NCBI GenBank assembly: GCA_964419255.1
Contig: CAYQOU010000012.1
Location: 8,447 to 72,446, forward strand
Direction of reading: 5' to 3'
Source: CAZPHU01 sp964419255
Lineage (GTDB): Bacteria > Fibrobacterota > Chitinivibrionia > Chitinivibrionales > CAYFVL01
DNA length: 64,000 nucleotides
Shown here one piece after another: positions 26,376-33,524 of the stretch. Every line of letters starts with the position of its first letter. Position 1 is the stretch's first letter. The notes under the pieces are model-generated. The model was given only the letters and a program-made list of their open reading frames with translations. It did not search any database and was not told the origin of the DNA. The position numbers and the translations under genes are program-made.

Positions 26376-27248
26376 ATGACTGCGGATATACCAAGGGGCG
26401 ACGGGGCGGTCAAATGGGTTTCCTGCAGCTGGCTTGCCGATAGGCTTCGGGAACAATCTCTGCTGGTACTCGATTCACAACCCGATGTTCACGACTATAT
26501 TCTCCGGCATATCCCGGGGGCAATCTACTTTAATGAGAAGCTGTTGCGGGTAGTCGAAAAACAGCTGCCCACGGGCTATATTAGCCCAACGGGCATGAAT
26601 GAGTTGTTGCAACGATCAGGCATATCATCGGAGCAGGCGGTTGTGGTCTACACCGATAAGGGAGGGTATTCAAAAGCCGGTGATGGACTTGAGCAGACCA
26701 TGATGGCATATACCCTTGCCCGATTTGGACATCCTCAGGTGTATCTTCTGGATGGCGGGATGCGTGAGTGGATTCGGCAAGAGTTGCCCTTGACAAAAGA
26801 AATGCCCATTGCATCGGTATCCTCATATGAATCAAGAATCCGGGATACGCTTTTTGTCGACTACCAACAGTTTAAAGCGGTTAAGGACGACGACAATGTG
26901 ACAGTGATAGATGTGCGTCCTCCTGATATTTACCAGGGGTATGGCATGTGGTCCAAACCGGGGCATATACCCGGCGCGCTAAACCTGCCCTGGGTACAGC
27001 TGATGAATGTTCACAACAGCAGGCTTGTGGCTGATGACGAAACGCTGTCGAGCATAGTAAAGCGGTTGGATTTAAATCTCGACAGAAGGATCATCTTTTA
27101 TTGCGGAACCGGTAGAGAAGCAACCGCCGCTTTCTGTGTCTTCAAATGGTACCTGGGATTTCCGGAAGTTGCTTTGTACGAAGGATCGTTTACAGAATGG
27201 ACTCTCTTTCCCGACAATCCCACTGTTACAGGAGCAAATCCGCGCTAA
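26376..27248 (+). CDS. Tandem-rhodanese sulfurtransferase
   Basis: This 290-residue protein has two rhodanese modules, as in thiosulfate or 3-mercaptopyruvate sulfurtransferases. The N-terminal module (about 10-135) has VVVYTDKGGYSKAG where the active loop would be and no cysteine, so it is structural. The C-terminal module (about 155-285) carries Cys243 in FYCGTGREATA, the persulfide-forming residue. It transfers sulfane sulfur to an acceptor such as cyanide or a thiol; the natural acceptor cannot be told. GGAGA lies before the ATG. It heads an apparent operon with DUF2892-like, DUF892 and Rho-N genes. Confidence 0.9.
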   Translation: MTADIPRGDGAVKWVSCSWLADRLREQSLLVLDSQPDVHDYILRHIPGAIYFNEKLLRVVEKQLPTGYISPTGMNELLQRSGISSEQAVVVYTDKGGYSKAGDGLEQTMMAYTLARFGHPQVYLLDGGMREWIRQELPLTKEMPIASVSSYESRIRDTLFVDYQQFKAVKDDDNVTVIDVRPPDIYQGYGMWSKPGHIPGALNLPWVQLMNVHNSRLVADDETLSSIVKRLDLNLDRRIIFYCGTGREATAAFCVFKWYLGFPEVALYEGSFTEWTLFPDNPTVTGANPR

Positions 27249-27276
27249 AAAGAGACTTATAGATAAGGAGGTATGC

Positions 27277-27759
27277 ATGATTGATACCGTTGATACGATT
27301 AACACCAAGGGTGCAAATCAGGGAAACGTTGCACAAGAATCCAGTGAACATGACGATCAGCTTCGACGGCAGATCGTACAAAATCTCCATTACTATGCAA
27401 AATATCCCGAGCAAATCGATCTGAGGCTACAAGAGCTGGATCAGGAGTGGGATATCGATCTGATGCTTGAGATGCACCTGTCGGCGATTGCATTGGTCGG
27501 TTTACTTGTCGGAATGGTGGGGCGGCGTCGATGGTATCTGTTTCCGATTGTTGCCTGTTCGTTTCTTATTCAGCAGGCTTTCAGAGGATGGTCTCCTCCG
27601 GTGGAGCTTTTCAGGCGATTTGGTATCCGAAGCAAGAAAGAGATCATGCGCGAGTATTACGCCCTGAGAGCATTGAGGGGGGATTTCGGTTCACTGGGTG
27701 TGGCGGATCGCTCAGAGCTTCCGCAGCGGGTAGATGCCGTTTTGAATGCCGTATGGTGA
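27277..27759 (+). CDS. DUF2892-like inner-membrane protein
   Basis: This 160-residue protein has a polar helical N-terminus (QLRRQIVQNLHYYAKYPEQID), one hydrophobic hairpin at about 68-105 (HLSAIALVGLLVGMV, then YLFPIVACSFLIQQAF), and the conserved tail GWSPPVELFRRFGIRSKKEI ending in ALRALRGDF. DUF2892 proteins often accompany rhodaneses (compare YgaP), which fits its place after the sulfurtransferase gene. AAGGAGG lies eight bases before the ATG. Family membership is recognised by pattern, and function is unknown. Confidence 0.72.
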   Translation: MIDTVDTINTKGANQGNVAQESSEHDDQLRRQIVQNLHYYAKYPEQIDLRLQELDQEWDIDLMLEMHLSAIALVGLLVGMVGRRRWYLFPIVACSFLIQQAFRGWSPPVELFRRFGIRSKKEIMREYYALRALRGDFGSLGVADRSELPQRVDAVLNAVW

Positions 27760-27827
27760 GAGAGTATGATAAAAATTTGAACGTACACAGCTAACAGGGC
27801 ACCGATAAGTCGTACAGGAGGTCGTTT

Positions 27828-28334
27828 ATGGCTTTAGATACCTTACAGGATCTATTCCTACAGGAAATGAATACCATCTATGATGCGGAAAAAAGAATCG
27901 CGGAGCTTCTTCCCGGGTTAGCCGACGCCGCATCATCCTCTGATCTGCGCAGGGCGTTTGAAGAGGAATCGGAGATTACGCGGTTGCAGATTCAGCGGCT
28001 TGAAGAAATTTACAAGCGCATCGGTGCGCAGGCGCGCAACAGGGAAAGTCAAGGCGTGATCGGATTGATTCGCGAGGTGAGAGCAATCATGCAGACGCCG
28101 GGGGATCCTGCCGTCAAGGATGCCGCACTTATAGCGATTACTCAACGGATAGAGCATTATGAAGTCACTTGCTATGCCAGTTTGCGGCAGTACGCTCACG
28201 ATCTAGGCTATGAGGATATCATCCAGATGTTTGACAAGACGGCAAGCGAGGAGCGGGATAGAGACAAGTCTTTGGCAGAGATTGCCGAGGATGGTCTGTT
28301 TTCGGGTGATTATAATAACGACGGTTCATCATAA
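27828..28334 (+). CDS. DUF892 ferritin-like stress protein (YciE/YciF-like)
   Basis: This 168-residue four-helix protein starts with the family motif LQDLFLQEMNTIYDAEKRIAE and has the carboxylate/histidine pattern of ferritin-like folds (HYEVTCYASLRQYA, then EERDRDKSLAEIAE). DUF892 proteins are induced by osmotic and other stress in enterobacteria; metal binding is suggested by structure, while the reaction is unknown. AGGAGG precedes the ATG. It is the third gene of the operon under the sigma-54-type promoter at 26305. Confidence 0.88.
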   Translation: MALDTLQDLFLQEMNTIYDAEKRIAELLPGLADAASSSDLRRAFEEESEITRLQIQRLEEIYKRIGAQARNRESQGVIGLIREVRAIMQTPGDPAVKDAALIAITQRIEHYEVTCYASLRQYAHDLGYEDIIQMFDKTASEERDRDKSLAEIAEDGLFSGDYNNDGSS

Positions 28335-28360
28335 AGAAATCTTCTCAGGGGGAATGTGTT

Positions 28361-28609
28361 ATGGCAAAGGGGAAAAGAAAGGAACAGGAGGCCAGAGAGT
28401 ACGAAGAGCTTTTGCTTAAGGGTGTGAGTAAGGAAAAAGCAGGTCGCGAGGTGGCGGAAGGGCATGAGCAGCCTCCAAAGACCAATCTGGATGAAGGGTA
28501 TGAGCAGTTGACGGAAGATGAGTTGTATGAGCGGGCAAAACAGTTGCATATCGAAGATTACACCGACATGAATCGCTATGAGCTGATCGAAGCGATTCGC
28601 CGGCGGTGA
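28361..28609 (+). CDS. Small Rho N-terminal/SAP-like domain protein
   Basis: This 82-residue, highly charged protein has a basic helical first half and a C-terminal helix-extended-helix motif (YEQLTEDELYERAKQLHIED, then MNRYELIEAIRRR). The motif resembles the Rho transcription termination factor N-terminal domain or a SAP domain, which bind nucleic acids. It is the last gene of the rhodanese operon and is followed by a hairpin terminator. It may be a small DNA- or RNA-binding stress protein. Confidence 0.72.
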   Translation: MAKGKRKEQEAREYEELLLKGVSKEKAGREVAEGHEQPPKTNLDEGYEQLTEDELYERAKQLHIEDYTDMNRYELIEAIRRR

Positions 28610-28638
28610 TCTGGTCTGGAAAAGAAAACGATTGAAGG

Positions 28639-28676
28639 AGGTATCCTTAGCATAGGGGGTGCCTCTTTCTTTTTCA
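28639..28676 (+). terminator. Rho-independent terminator of the rhodanese operon
   Basis: AGGTATCC pairs with GGGTGCCT (two G-U pairs) across a ten-base loop and is followed by CTTTCTTTTTC. It lies 30 bases after the last stop codon. Confidence 0.65.
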
Positions 28677-28800
28677 GGGGGATAGGAATGCAAACCATTA
28701 GATTCTGTGTTCGAAGCCCCTCGGTATTCCCTGCTTTCGCGCGGTTTGTAACGGGTAAGGAGGGAAAGACACGAGAGATGTGAACAAGGGGGGCAGACAG

Positions 28801-28986
28801 CTAATCCTTTCTTGTTAACGTAAACCATGCGATGCCGATTACGATTATAAAGAAAAGGAAAAAAGTAAAAAGGCGCGCCTCAACGGGGGAGAGAGCGTAC
28901 CATTCAGGATCGGTTTTCTGGTTCTGAGAAAATACGGCACAAAAGGATAACAGAACAAGTGTTATGGATGTATACAAGTATCTCAT
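28801..28986 (-). CDS. Small exported membrane protein
   Basis: This 61-residue protein has an N-terminal signal-like helix (LYTSITLVLLSFCAVFSQ), a short polar stretch (NQKTDPEWYALSPVE) and a C-terminal membrane helix (LFTFFLFFIIVIGIAWFTL) ending in TRKD. AGAGGTG eight bases before the ATG supports this start; the longer upstream frame lacks one. A minus-strand sigma-54-type site lies about 40 bases upstream, divergent from the ftsH promoter, hinting at a link with FtsH or membrane stress. No family recognised. Confidence 0.65.
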   Translation of the reverse strand: MRYLYTSITLVLLSFCAVFSQNQKTDPEWYALSPVEARLFTFFLFFIIVIGIAWFTLTRKD

Positions 28987-29024
28987 AAGACAGCACCTCT
29001 TTTTAACATGAATAATAATAGTAG

Positions 29025-29039
29025 GCAAAATGTATGCCT
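29025..29039 (-). promoter_or_regulatory. Sigma-54-type promoter for the small membrane protein
   Basis: On the minus strand it reads AGGCATACATTTTGC, with GG-N10-GC spacing and a perfect TTGC. It is divergent from the ftsH promoter 65 bases away. Confidence 0.55.
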
Positions 29040-29103
29040 TAGAAACTGGTTTTATTTGTAAACAAATTAAGAGGCGCATCCAGATGGCATGCGTTGAGGT
29101 GTT

Positions 29104-29118
29104 TGGCACATGAGTTGC
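29104..29118 (+). promoter_or_regulatory. Sigma-54-type promoter for ftsH
   Basis: TGGCACATGAGTTGC followed by A is a perfect match to the RpoN consensus TGGCAC-N5-TTGC. It lies 45 bases before the ftsH start codon. Confidence 0.8.
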
Positions 29119-29162
29119 AGTTGAGCATTTGTGCTTTCGCATAAGGAAGAAAGGACCTCCAG

Positions 29163-31064
29163 ATGGCAGATAATCCTTCACCCCGTTCGGATATGTCAAA
29201 TCAACAACAGGGATCTTCATCGATCTGGCGCATGCTTCTGTGGGCGCTTGTTTTTGTCGCCATATTCTATTACATGTTTAACATTCTTGGCCACCAGGAG
29301 CAGGTGCAGCTAACCTATACCGCCTTTAAGCATCAGGTAGCGCAGGGTAATGTCGAATCCATAACCATGCGGGGGCGGCGGATTGAGGGCTCTTTTCGGA
29401 ATCAGTACTATGATACGACCGCCGCTCAGGATACTGTCGCGTACAAGATGTTTTCGACCGTTCGTCCATCCGTTGAAGATGAGGGATTAATTGCTTTTCT
29501 TGAGAATAATGATGTGATCATTGAAGCAGAAACGGAAGACAATCCCTGGATGCCGTATCTGATACTCCTGATTTTTATCCTTCCGTGGGTGTTGATAATT
29601 TTCTATACGATGCATGTGAGCAGACGTTTACAAGGGGGGCAAGGCAGTCGCGGGGGGTTTGGTGGTGGAGGGCTGTTTAATGTGGGACGATCTCGGGCAA
29701 AAAAATTTAACAAGGCTAAGATCCACTCCAGTTACGAGGATGTGGCAGGGTTACGTAATGCCAAGAAAGATTTACAGGAGATTGTGGAATATCTGAAGGA
29801 ACCGACGAAATTTGTTCAGCTTGGTGCGGAGATTCCAAAGGGGATACTTTTGATGGGGCCACCCGGAACGGGAAAAACTCTTTTATCCCGTGCAACAGCA
29901 GGTGAGGCGGGAGTTCCTTTCTACAGTATCAGCGGATCGGAATTTATCGAGATGTTTGTCGGAGTCGGTGCTTCGCGAGTGCGTGATATGTTTGAGACTG
30001 CCAAAAAGGAGTCGCCATCCATAATCTTTATCGATGAGCTTGATTCAATCGGACGTTCACGGGGCACCGGTGTGGGCGGGGGGCACGATGAGCGTGAGCA
30101 GACGCTCAATCAGATACTCTCGGAGATGGACGGCTTCGAGCCGCATGAATCCGTGGTGGTGATAGCCGCCACAAACAGGCCGGATATCCTCGATCCGGCG
30201 CTCACCCGACCGGGAAGATTCGACCGTCAGATCACTCTTGACCTTCCGGAGAAGAAGGATCGTCTAGCGATTTTGAAGATACATACCAGAAAGGTTCCCA
30301 TTTCATCGAAGGTTGATTTGGAAAATATCGCCGCCCGCACCGTTGGTTTTTCGGGGGCTGACCTGAAGAACCTGGTCAATGAGGCGGCGCTTTTAGCGGG
30401 GCGCAAGGATCGAAGGCAGGTATTTGCGGATGATTTCAGTGAGGCAAGCGACAGGATTCTTCTGGGGGCTGAGCGTGAAGAGAAAATCGGTGAAGAAGAA
30501 AAGGAGCTGATCGCCTATCATGAGGCCGGCCATGCATTGATCGCTAAGCTACTTCCCGACACAGACCCTCTCCAGAAAGTAACCATCATTGCTCGTGGAC
30601 GGGCGCTTGGGGCAACCGAGCAGATTCCAGAAGCAGATCGTCACAACTTGTCGAAGAGATATCTGCTTGCCCGCATTACGGTGGCACTGGGAGGTCGGGC
30701 ATCGGAGAAGATCGTGTTTAACGAGATCACAAACGGCGCGGCTCAGGATCTGAAAAACGTAAAACAGATCGCCCGGCGCATGGTTTGCAACTGGGGAATG
30801 AGTGAACGTTTCGGCCCGGCCACCTTCAACCAGGGTGAGGAGCATGTCTTTTTAGGCCGGGAGATGACCCAGCCGCGCGATTTCAGCGAGCAGACGGCGC
30901 GAATCATCGATGAGGAGATCGAAAAGCTGATCATCGAGATGGAGGAGCGGGCGCACAATCTGCTGAAAGAAAACAGAGACAAGCTCGATAAGATAGCCCG
31001 GGCGCTTATCGAGAACGAAACTCTGGAACATTCGGAGGTCGATGCGATACTAAAAGCGGATTAG
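29163..31064 (+). CDS. ftsH: ATP-dependent zinc metalloprotease FtsH
   Basis: This 633-residue, membrane-anchored hexameric AAA+ protease degrades misfolded membrane proteins and regulatory substrates. Two transmembrane helices (about 22-40 and 122-142) flank a periplasmic domain. A glycine-rich linker leads to the AAA domain, with Walker A GPPGTGKT at about 232-239, the pore motif FVGVGASRVRD, Walker B IIFIDELDSIG and the second region of homology. The zinc site HEAGH starts near 453. Length and motifs are normal. GAAAGGA precedes the ATG. The perfect sigma-54 site upstream is unusual; E. coli ftsH is heat-shock (sigma-32) controlled. Confidence 0.97.
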   Translation: MADNPSPRSDMSNQQQGSSSIWRMLLWALVFVAIFYYMFNILGHQEQVQLTYTAFKHQVAQGNVESITMRGRRIEGSFRNQYYDTTAAQDTVAYKMFSTVRPSVEDEGLIAFLENNDVIIEAETEDNPWMPYLILLIFILPWVLIIFYTMHVSRRLQGGQGSRGGFGGGGLFNVGRSRAKKFNKAKIHSSYEDVAGLRNAKKDLQEIVEYLKEPTKFVQLGAEIPKGILLMGPPGTGKTLLSRATAGEAGVPFYSISGSEFIEMFVGVGASRVRDMFETAKKESPSIIFIDELDSIGRSRGTGVGGGHDEREQTLNQILSEMDGFEPHESVVVIAATNRPDILDPALTRPGRFDRQITLDLPEKKDRLAILKIHTRKVPISSKVDLENIAARTVGFSGADLKNLVNEAALLAGRKDRRQVFADDFSEASDRILLGAEREEKIGEEEKELIAYHEAGHALIAKLLPDTDPLQKVTIIARGRALGATEQIPEADRHNLSKRYLLARITVALGGRASEKIVFNEITNGAAQDLKNVKQIARRMVCNWGMSERFGPATFNQGEEHVFLGREMTQPRDFSEQTARIIDEEIEKLIIEMEERAHNLLKENRDKLDKIARALIENETLEHSEVDAILKAD

Positions 31065-31188
31065 ACGAGACTGTTGCGGGTTAAGAACCGATTCTCAGGA
31101 AGATAGCCCTCTGCTCCTCCGGGTAGCTTCATAAAAGTATCTTTCGGTGCAAATTACACAGAAAGAGGTTGCACTCCCTCGTCAAATT

Positions 31189-31203
31189 TGGCACGATTTA
31201 TGC
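31189..31203 (+). promoter_or_regulatory. Sigma-54-type promoter for the 31313 gene
   Basis: TGGCACGATTTATGC is perfect at -24 with one mismatch at -12 (A for T), the same variant as the S41 protease promoter. It lies 110 bases before the start codon. Confidence 0.55.
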
Positions 31204-31312
31204 AGCATTCGTACACTTCGTAAGTGCCGATTGGAGTTTCTGCAGGGGGCTGATTATTGAACCGAATGCACCGTAATACATACAAAGTAGTGTACTTAAG
31301 ACTGGAGCATAT

Positions 31313-31636
31313 ATGGATACTCAACTGATAAAGGCCCTGGAATCGGGGGTGAAAAAACAGCATAAGCGTATTCGCAATCTGATGATTGCCGCTGTGCTCA
31401 TGATTGTGCTTGGCCTCATCATAGATTATGGCGCGGTTGTTCTGATCAGCCCCCGTGGTTATACCTTCTGGGCCAATATCATTTTTCTGATCGGTGCCTT
31501 TCTGGTTATTCTGGGGTTGTCGATCCTTATCATGTGGCCGATAGCACAAATCAGGGGCAAGATGCAGATGAAGAAAGCAGAGGCGCGTGTAGAAAACATG
31601 CAAACGCACAAAGACAACAAAACTTACGAACAGTAA
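31313..31636 (+). CDS. Small two-helix membrane protein
   Basis: This 107-residue protein has a charged N-terminal helix (KALESGVKKQHKRIRNL), two membrane helices (MIAAVLMIVLGLIIDYGAVV and FWANIIFLIGAFLVILGLSI), and a basic coiled-coil-like tail (KMQMKKAEARVENMQ). No family recognised. It stands alone after ftsH, with a sigma-54-type site upstream and a hairpin terminator downstream, so its expression may follow that of ftsH. Confidence 0.65.
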   Translation: MDTQLIKALESGVKKQHKRIRNLMIAAVLMIVLGLIIDYGAVVLISPRGYTFWANIIFLIGAFLVILGLSILIMWPIAQIRGKMQMKKAEARVENMQTHKDNKTYEQ

Positions 31637-31642
31637 GACCCG

Positions 31643-31682
31643 GGTTAAGCGATTCATCCACTCAGAGTCGCTTCCGATCAGA
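31643..31682 (-). repeat. Dispersed palindromic repeat, copy 3 (module B only)
   Basis: Read on the minus strand it contains GAAGCGACTCTGAGTGGATG, matching module B of the repeat family. No module A is seen nearby. It lies seven bases after a stop codon, between convergent genes. Confidence 0.65.
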
Positions 31683-31723
31683 TAAAATTTGAAAATCACA
31701 ACATTCGGGTGTTTTGTTTCGGG

Positions 31724-31762
31724 AAAGGATGCTACTCGCAGATAGGGAGAAGCATCCTTTTT
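31724..31762 (+). terminator. Hairpin terminator between convergent genes
   Basis: AAAGGATGCT and AGCATCCTTT form a ten-base inverted repeat followed by TT on the plus strand. It overlaps the last codons of the convergent reductase gene and would end transcription of the 31313 gene. Confidence 0.6.
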
Positions 31763-32601
31763 GGTTTCCACCCCAAATTGTTTGCCAGTGTGCTGTCGAG
31801 GCTTACATCATGGGGCCGGGGAGCAGGCATGAGAAAATCCTGTTGTCGGATGGGCCTTATGCTGCCGGAGTCGATATCAAGAGACTTGGCCACGCGCATT
31901 CCTATATCGTAGCGTGAGAGTCTTTCGGGACCGCCCAGATGAAGAATACCTGCATGTTTCTGTGCCGCCAGAAGCAGGCCATGGGAGGCGTCGGTGGCAC
32001 TCACCGGTGTGCGGAATTCATCGGTAAAAAGGTTAAGCACCTCACCGGCACGAAGCTTTGCAATCAGCGGTTGCATGAAACTGCCACTCGATGGAGAGGG
32101 GCTGCCGTACATCAGAGGCATCCGGCAGACCGAAGCGCTCGAATTCGCCTCAAGAATTGTTTCCTCCGCTCTGGCCTTCTGTTCGCCGTAGAGACTCAGC
32201 GGATTGACTTCGTCGGTTTCTGTGTACGGCGGATTTGTACCGTCAAATACCAGATCGCTTGAGGTGAACACCAGCTTTATATTTTTTTCGGCGCATAGCC
32301 GGGCGAGCCTCGCCGGTACGGTGACATTGATCAGCTCGCTTTCGGCCGGGTGTTGCTGGCAGTAGTTTGGCTGAGATATTGCCGCGGTGTGGATCAGGAT
32401 GTGTGGTGCCACTCTATCGAGAAGCGAGGACAACTCAGAAATATTTGTCAAGTCGATGGCTATCATCGTGGCGGTTTCTGAGCTGACTGTATGCCTGAAG
32501 CAGGTCCCGAAAACGTCAAATGTTTCTGCAGCCGCCCCGCAGAGGCTCCAGCCTAGAAATCCGCTCGCTCCGGTCACCAGAATGCGACTTTTCTGTTTCA
32601 T
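31732..32601 (-). CDS. RmlD-like NAD(P)-dependent sugar reductase (SDR)
   Basis: This protein of about 289 residues has the N-terminal NAD(P) motif VTGASGFLGWSL, LIHTAAISQPNYCQ, and TSSDLVFDGTNPPYTETDEVNPLSLYGEQKARAE carrying the Tyr-x3-Lys catalytic pair (YGEQK). The layout matches RmlD/dTDP-4-dehydrorhamnose reductase and its SDR relatives. Without RmlA-C genes nearby, the substrate may be a different nucleotide sugar. The start is uncertain: ATGs at 32601 and 32613 are both possible, with AAGGGA upstream. A decayed DUF401 gene lies just upstream. Confidence 0.8.
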   Translation of the reverse strand: MKQKSRILVTGASGFLGWSLCGAAAETFDVFGTCFRHTVSSETATMIAIDLTNISELSSLLDRVAPHILIHTAAISQPNYCQQHPAESELINVTVPARLARLCAEKNIKLVFTSSDLVFDGTNPPYTETDEVNPLSLYGEQKARAEETILEANSSASVCRMPLMYGSPSPSSGSFMQPLIAKLRAGEVLNLFTDEFRTPVSATDASHGLLLAAQKHAGILHLGGPERLSRYDIGMRVAKSLDIDSGSIRPIRQQDFLMPAPRPHDVSLDSTLANNLGWKPKRMLLPICE

Positions 32602-32617
32602 AGTGGTGTACATTCCC

Positions 32618-32829
32618 TTAACCGGAAGAGCCGTCATTGGTGAACACGTTTCTCACTACCAGGCATACATGCACCGGTGACAAAAGCATCCCCATGTATC
32701 CCAAGCTGTATGCAGGCAAGGTGGTGACGACAAGCATCTGAATAGAGGGTTGTGGCCAGAGAAGTGCAAACACCAGGGAAAACTGGCTCCCACAAACCCG
32801 ACTGCGATGCCGGCTACGCCGTTTCGAAA
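32618..32829 (-). pseudogene. Decayed DUF401 membrane protein fragment (frameshifted)
   Basis: Read on the minus strand, one frame gives NGVAGIAVGFVGASFP and the next frame gives SLVFALLWP, then YMGMLLSPVHVCLVV. Together these resemble the C-terminal part of DUF401 inner-membrane proteins, whose G-x-x-G-M-x-L-S-P-V-H-x-C-L motif is characteristic. The shift is explained by one missing base near 32780 in a T/C run. A stop codon lies immediately upstream, and the fragment ends soon after the motif. Only about 70 codons remain, so this is a remnant. Family identity is from memory of the motif. Confidence 0.55.
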
Positions 32830-32952
32830 TTAGATTGGATAATGACATCTGTTAGTTGTCACTATTTACACGTATAAGTGACTTAATAATAATTCCACAA
32901 CAACATAACCTCACAAACAGAGAGAAAATCACCGCAGATGGTGTGGAAATAA

Positions 32953-32984
32953 ACCCGTTGCACAGAGGATCCTCTGTGCAACGG
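32953..32984. terminator. Perfect 32-base palindrome, likely bidirectional terminator
   Basis: The arm CCCGTTGCACAGAGGA is followed directly by its exact reverse complement. It lies 11 bases after the end of the minus-strand floA operon, with TTTATTTCC after it on that strand, so it probably ends that operon. Confidence 0.6.
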
Positions 32985-32995
32985 GGCCAGGAAAA

Positions 32996-33508
32996 TCATT
33001 CGGCCGGAGGACGCCTCAGGCTCACCGGCGGTTGAAGAATCTCAGACCAGATGATTGCCTTGCGAAGCTGCTCTGTTCTAAAATCATTCGCAGACACGAA
33101 TCTGCTTGCTTTTCTTTTGACGATTTCTGTCTGTCTCGTCGTTTTCACCGGCGGCACGTCAACCGCTCCCTCCAGGGGTTCAAACACGGCAATGGTGGTG
33201 TCGTTTCTGATCTTTGTTTTTTGTTTGGAAAGGTCGTGAGAGGCCAGTGGTTTTTTGACCTTCTCCTCTTGCTGTTTTTCCTGCTTCTGAGGCCCACCCT
33301 CAAGCTCCCGAGCAAGTGTTTCCATTCGCTCACGGAGTGTATCCAGAAGAGAGCCACCCCTTTTGGGCTCTTGCTGTGGTCGGGGTGGCTCACCGGGGGC
33401 CCGTTGCTCAGACTCTTCTTCCTGCTTTTTCTTTTTCCGGGCCTGAGCTGCAATAATGGACCAGATGAGAAGAAGAATAATAGGACCAAGCGATTCGAAA
33501 AAATCCAT
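32996..33508 (-). CDS. Single-span membrane protein in the floA operon
   Basis: This 170-residue protein has one N-terminal membrane helix (LGPIILLLIWSIIAAQ) directly followed by a basic and acidic low-complexity stretch (RKKKKQEEESEQ). A long charged cytoplasmic region follows, with a likely coiled coil (DTLRERMETLARELEG) and a C-terminal segment FRTEQLRKAIIWSEILQPP. That last part is typical of small proteins encoded near SPFH or envelope operons. No enzyme motif. It lies 16 bases after floA in the same orientation, so a role with the flotillin complex is plausible. Confidence 0.65.
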   Translation of the reverse strand: MDFFESLGPIILLLIWSIIAAQARKKKKQEEESEQRAPGEPPRPQQEPKRGGSLLDTLRERMETLARELEGGPQKQEKQQEEKVKKPLASHDLSKQKTKIRNDTTIAVFEPLEGAVDVPPVKTTRQTEIVKRKASRFVSANDFRTEQLRKAIIWSEILQPPVSLRRPPAE

Positions 33509-33524
33509 CGGTTACACCCCGGGT

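Noticed and set aside
29083..29097. A second sigma-54-like string before ftsH (TGGCATGCGTTGAGG)
   Set aside because: The -12 element lacks GC at the right spacing; the site at 29104 is perfect.
31154..31771. A 205-codon minus-strand frame across the 31313 gene
   Set aside because: It has low-complexity composition and no family likeness. The plus-strand frame has membrane helices and a promoter.
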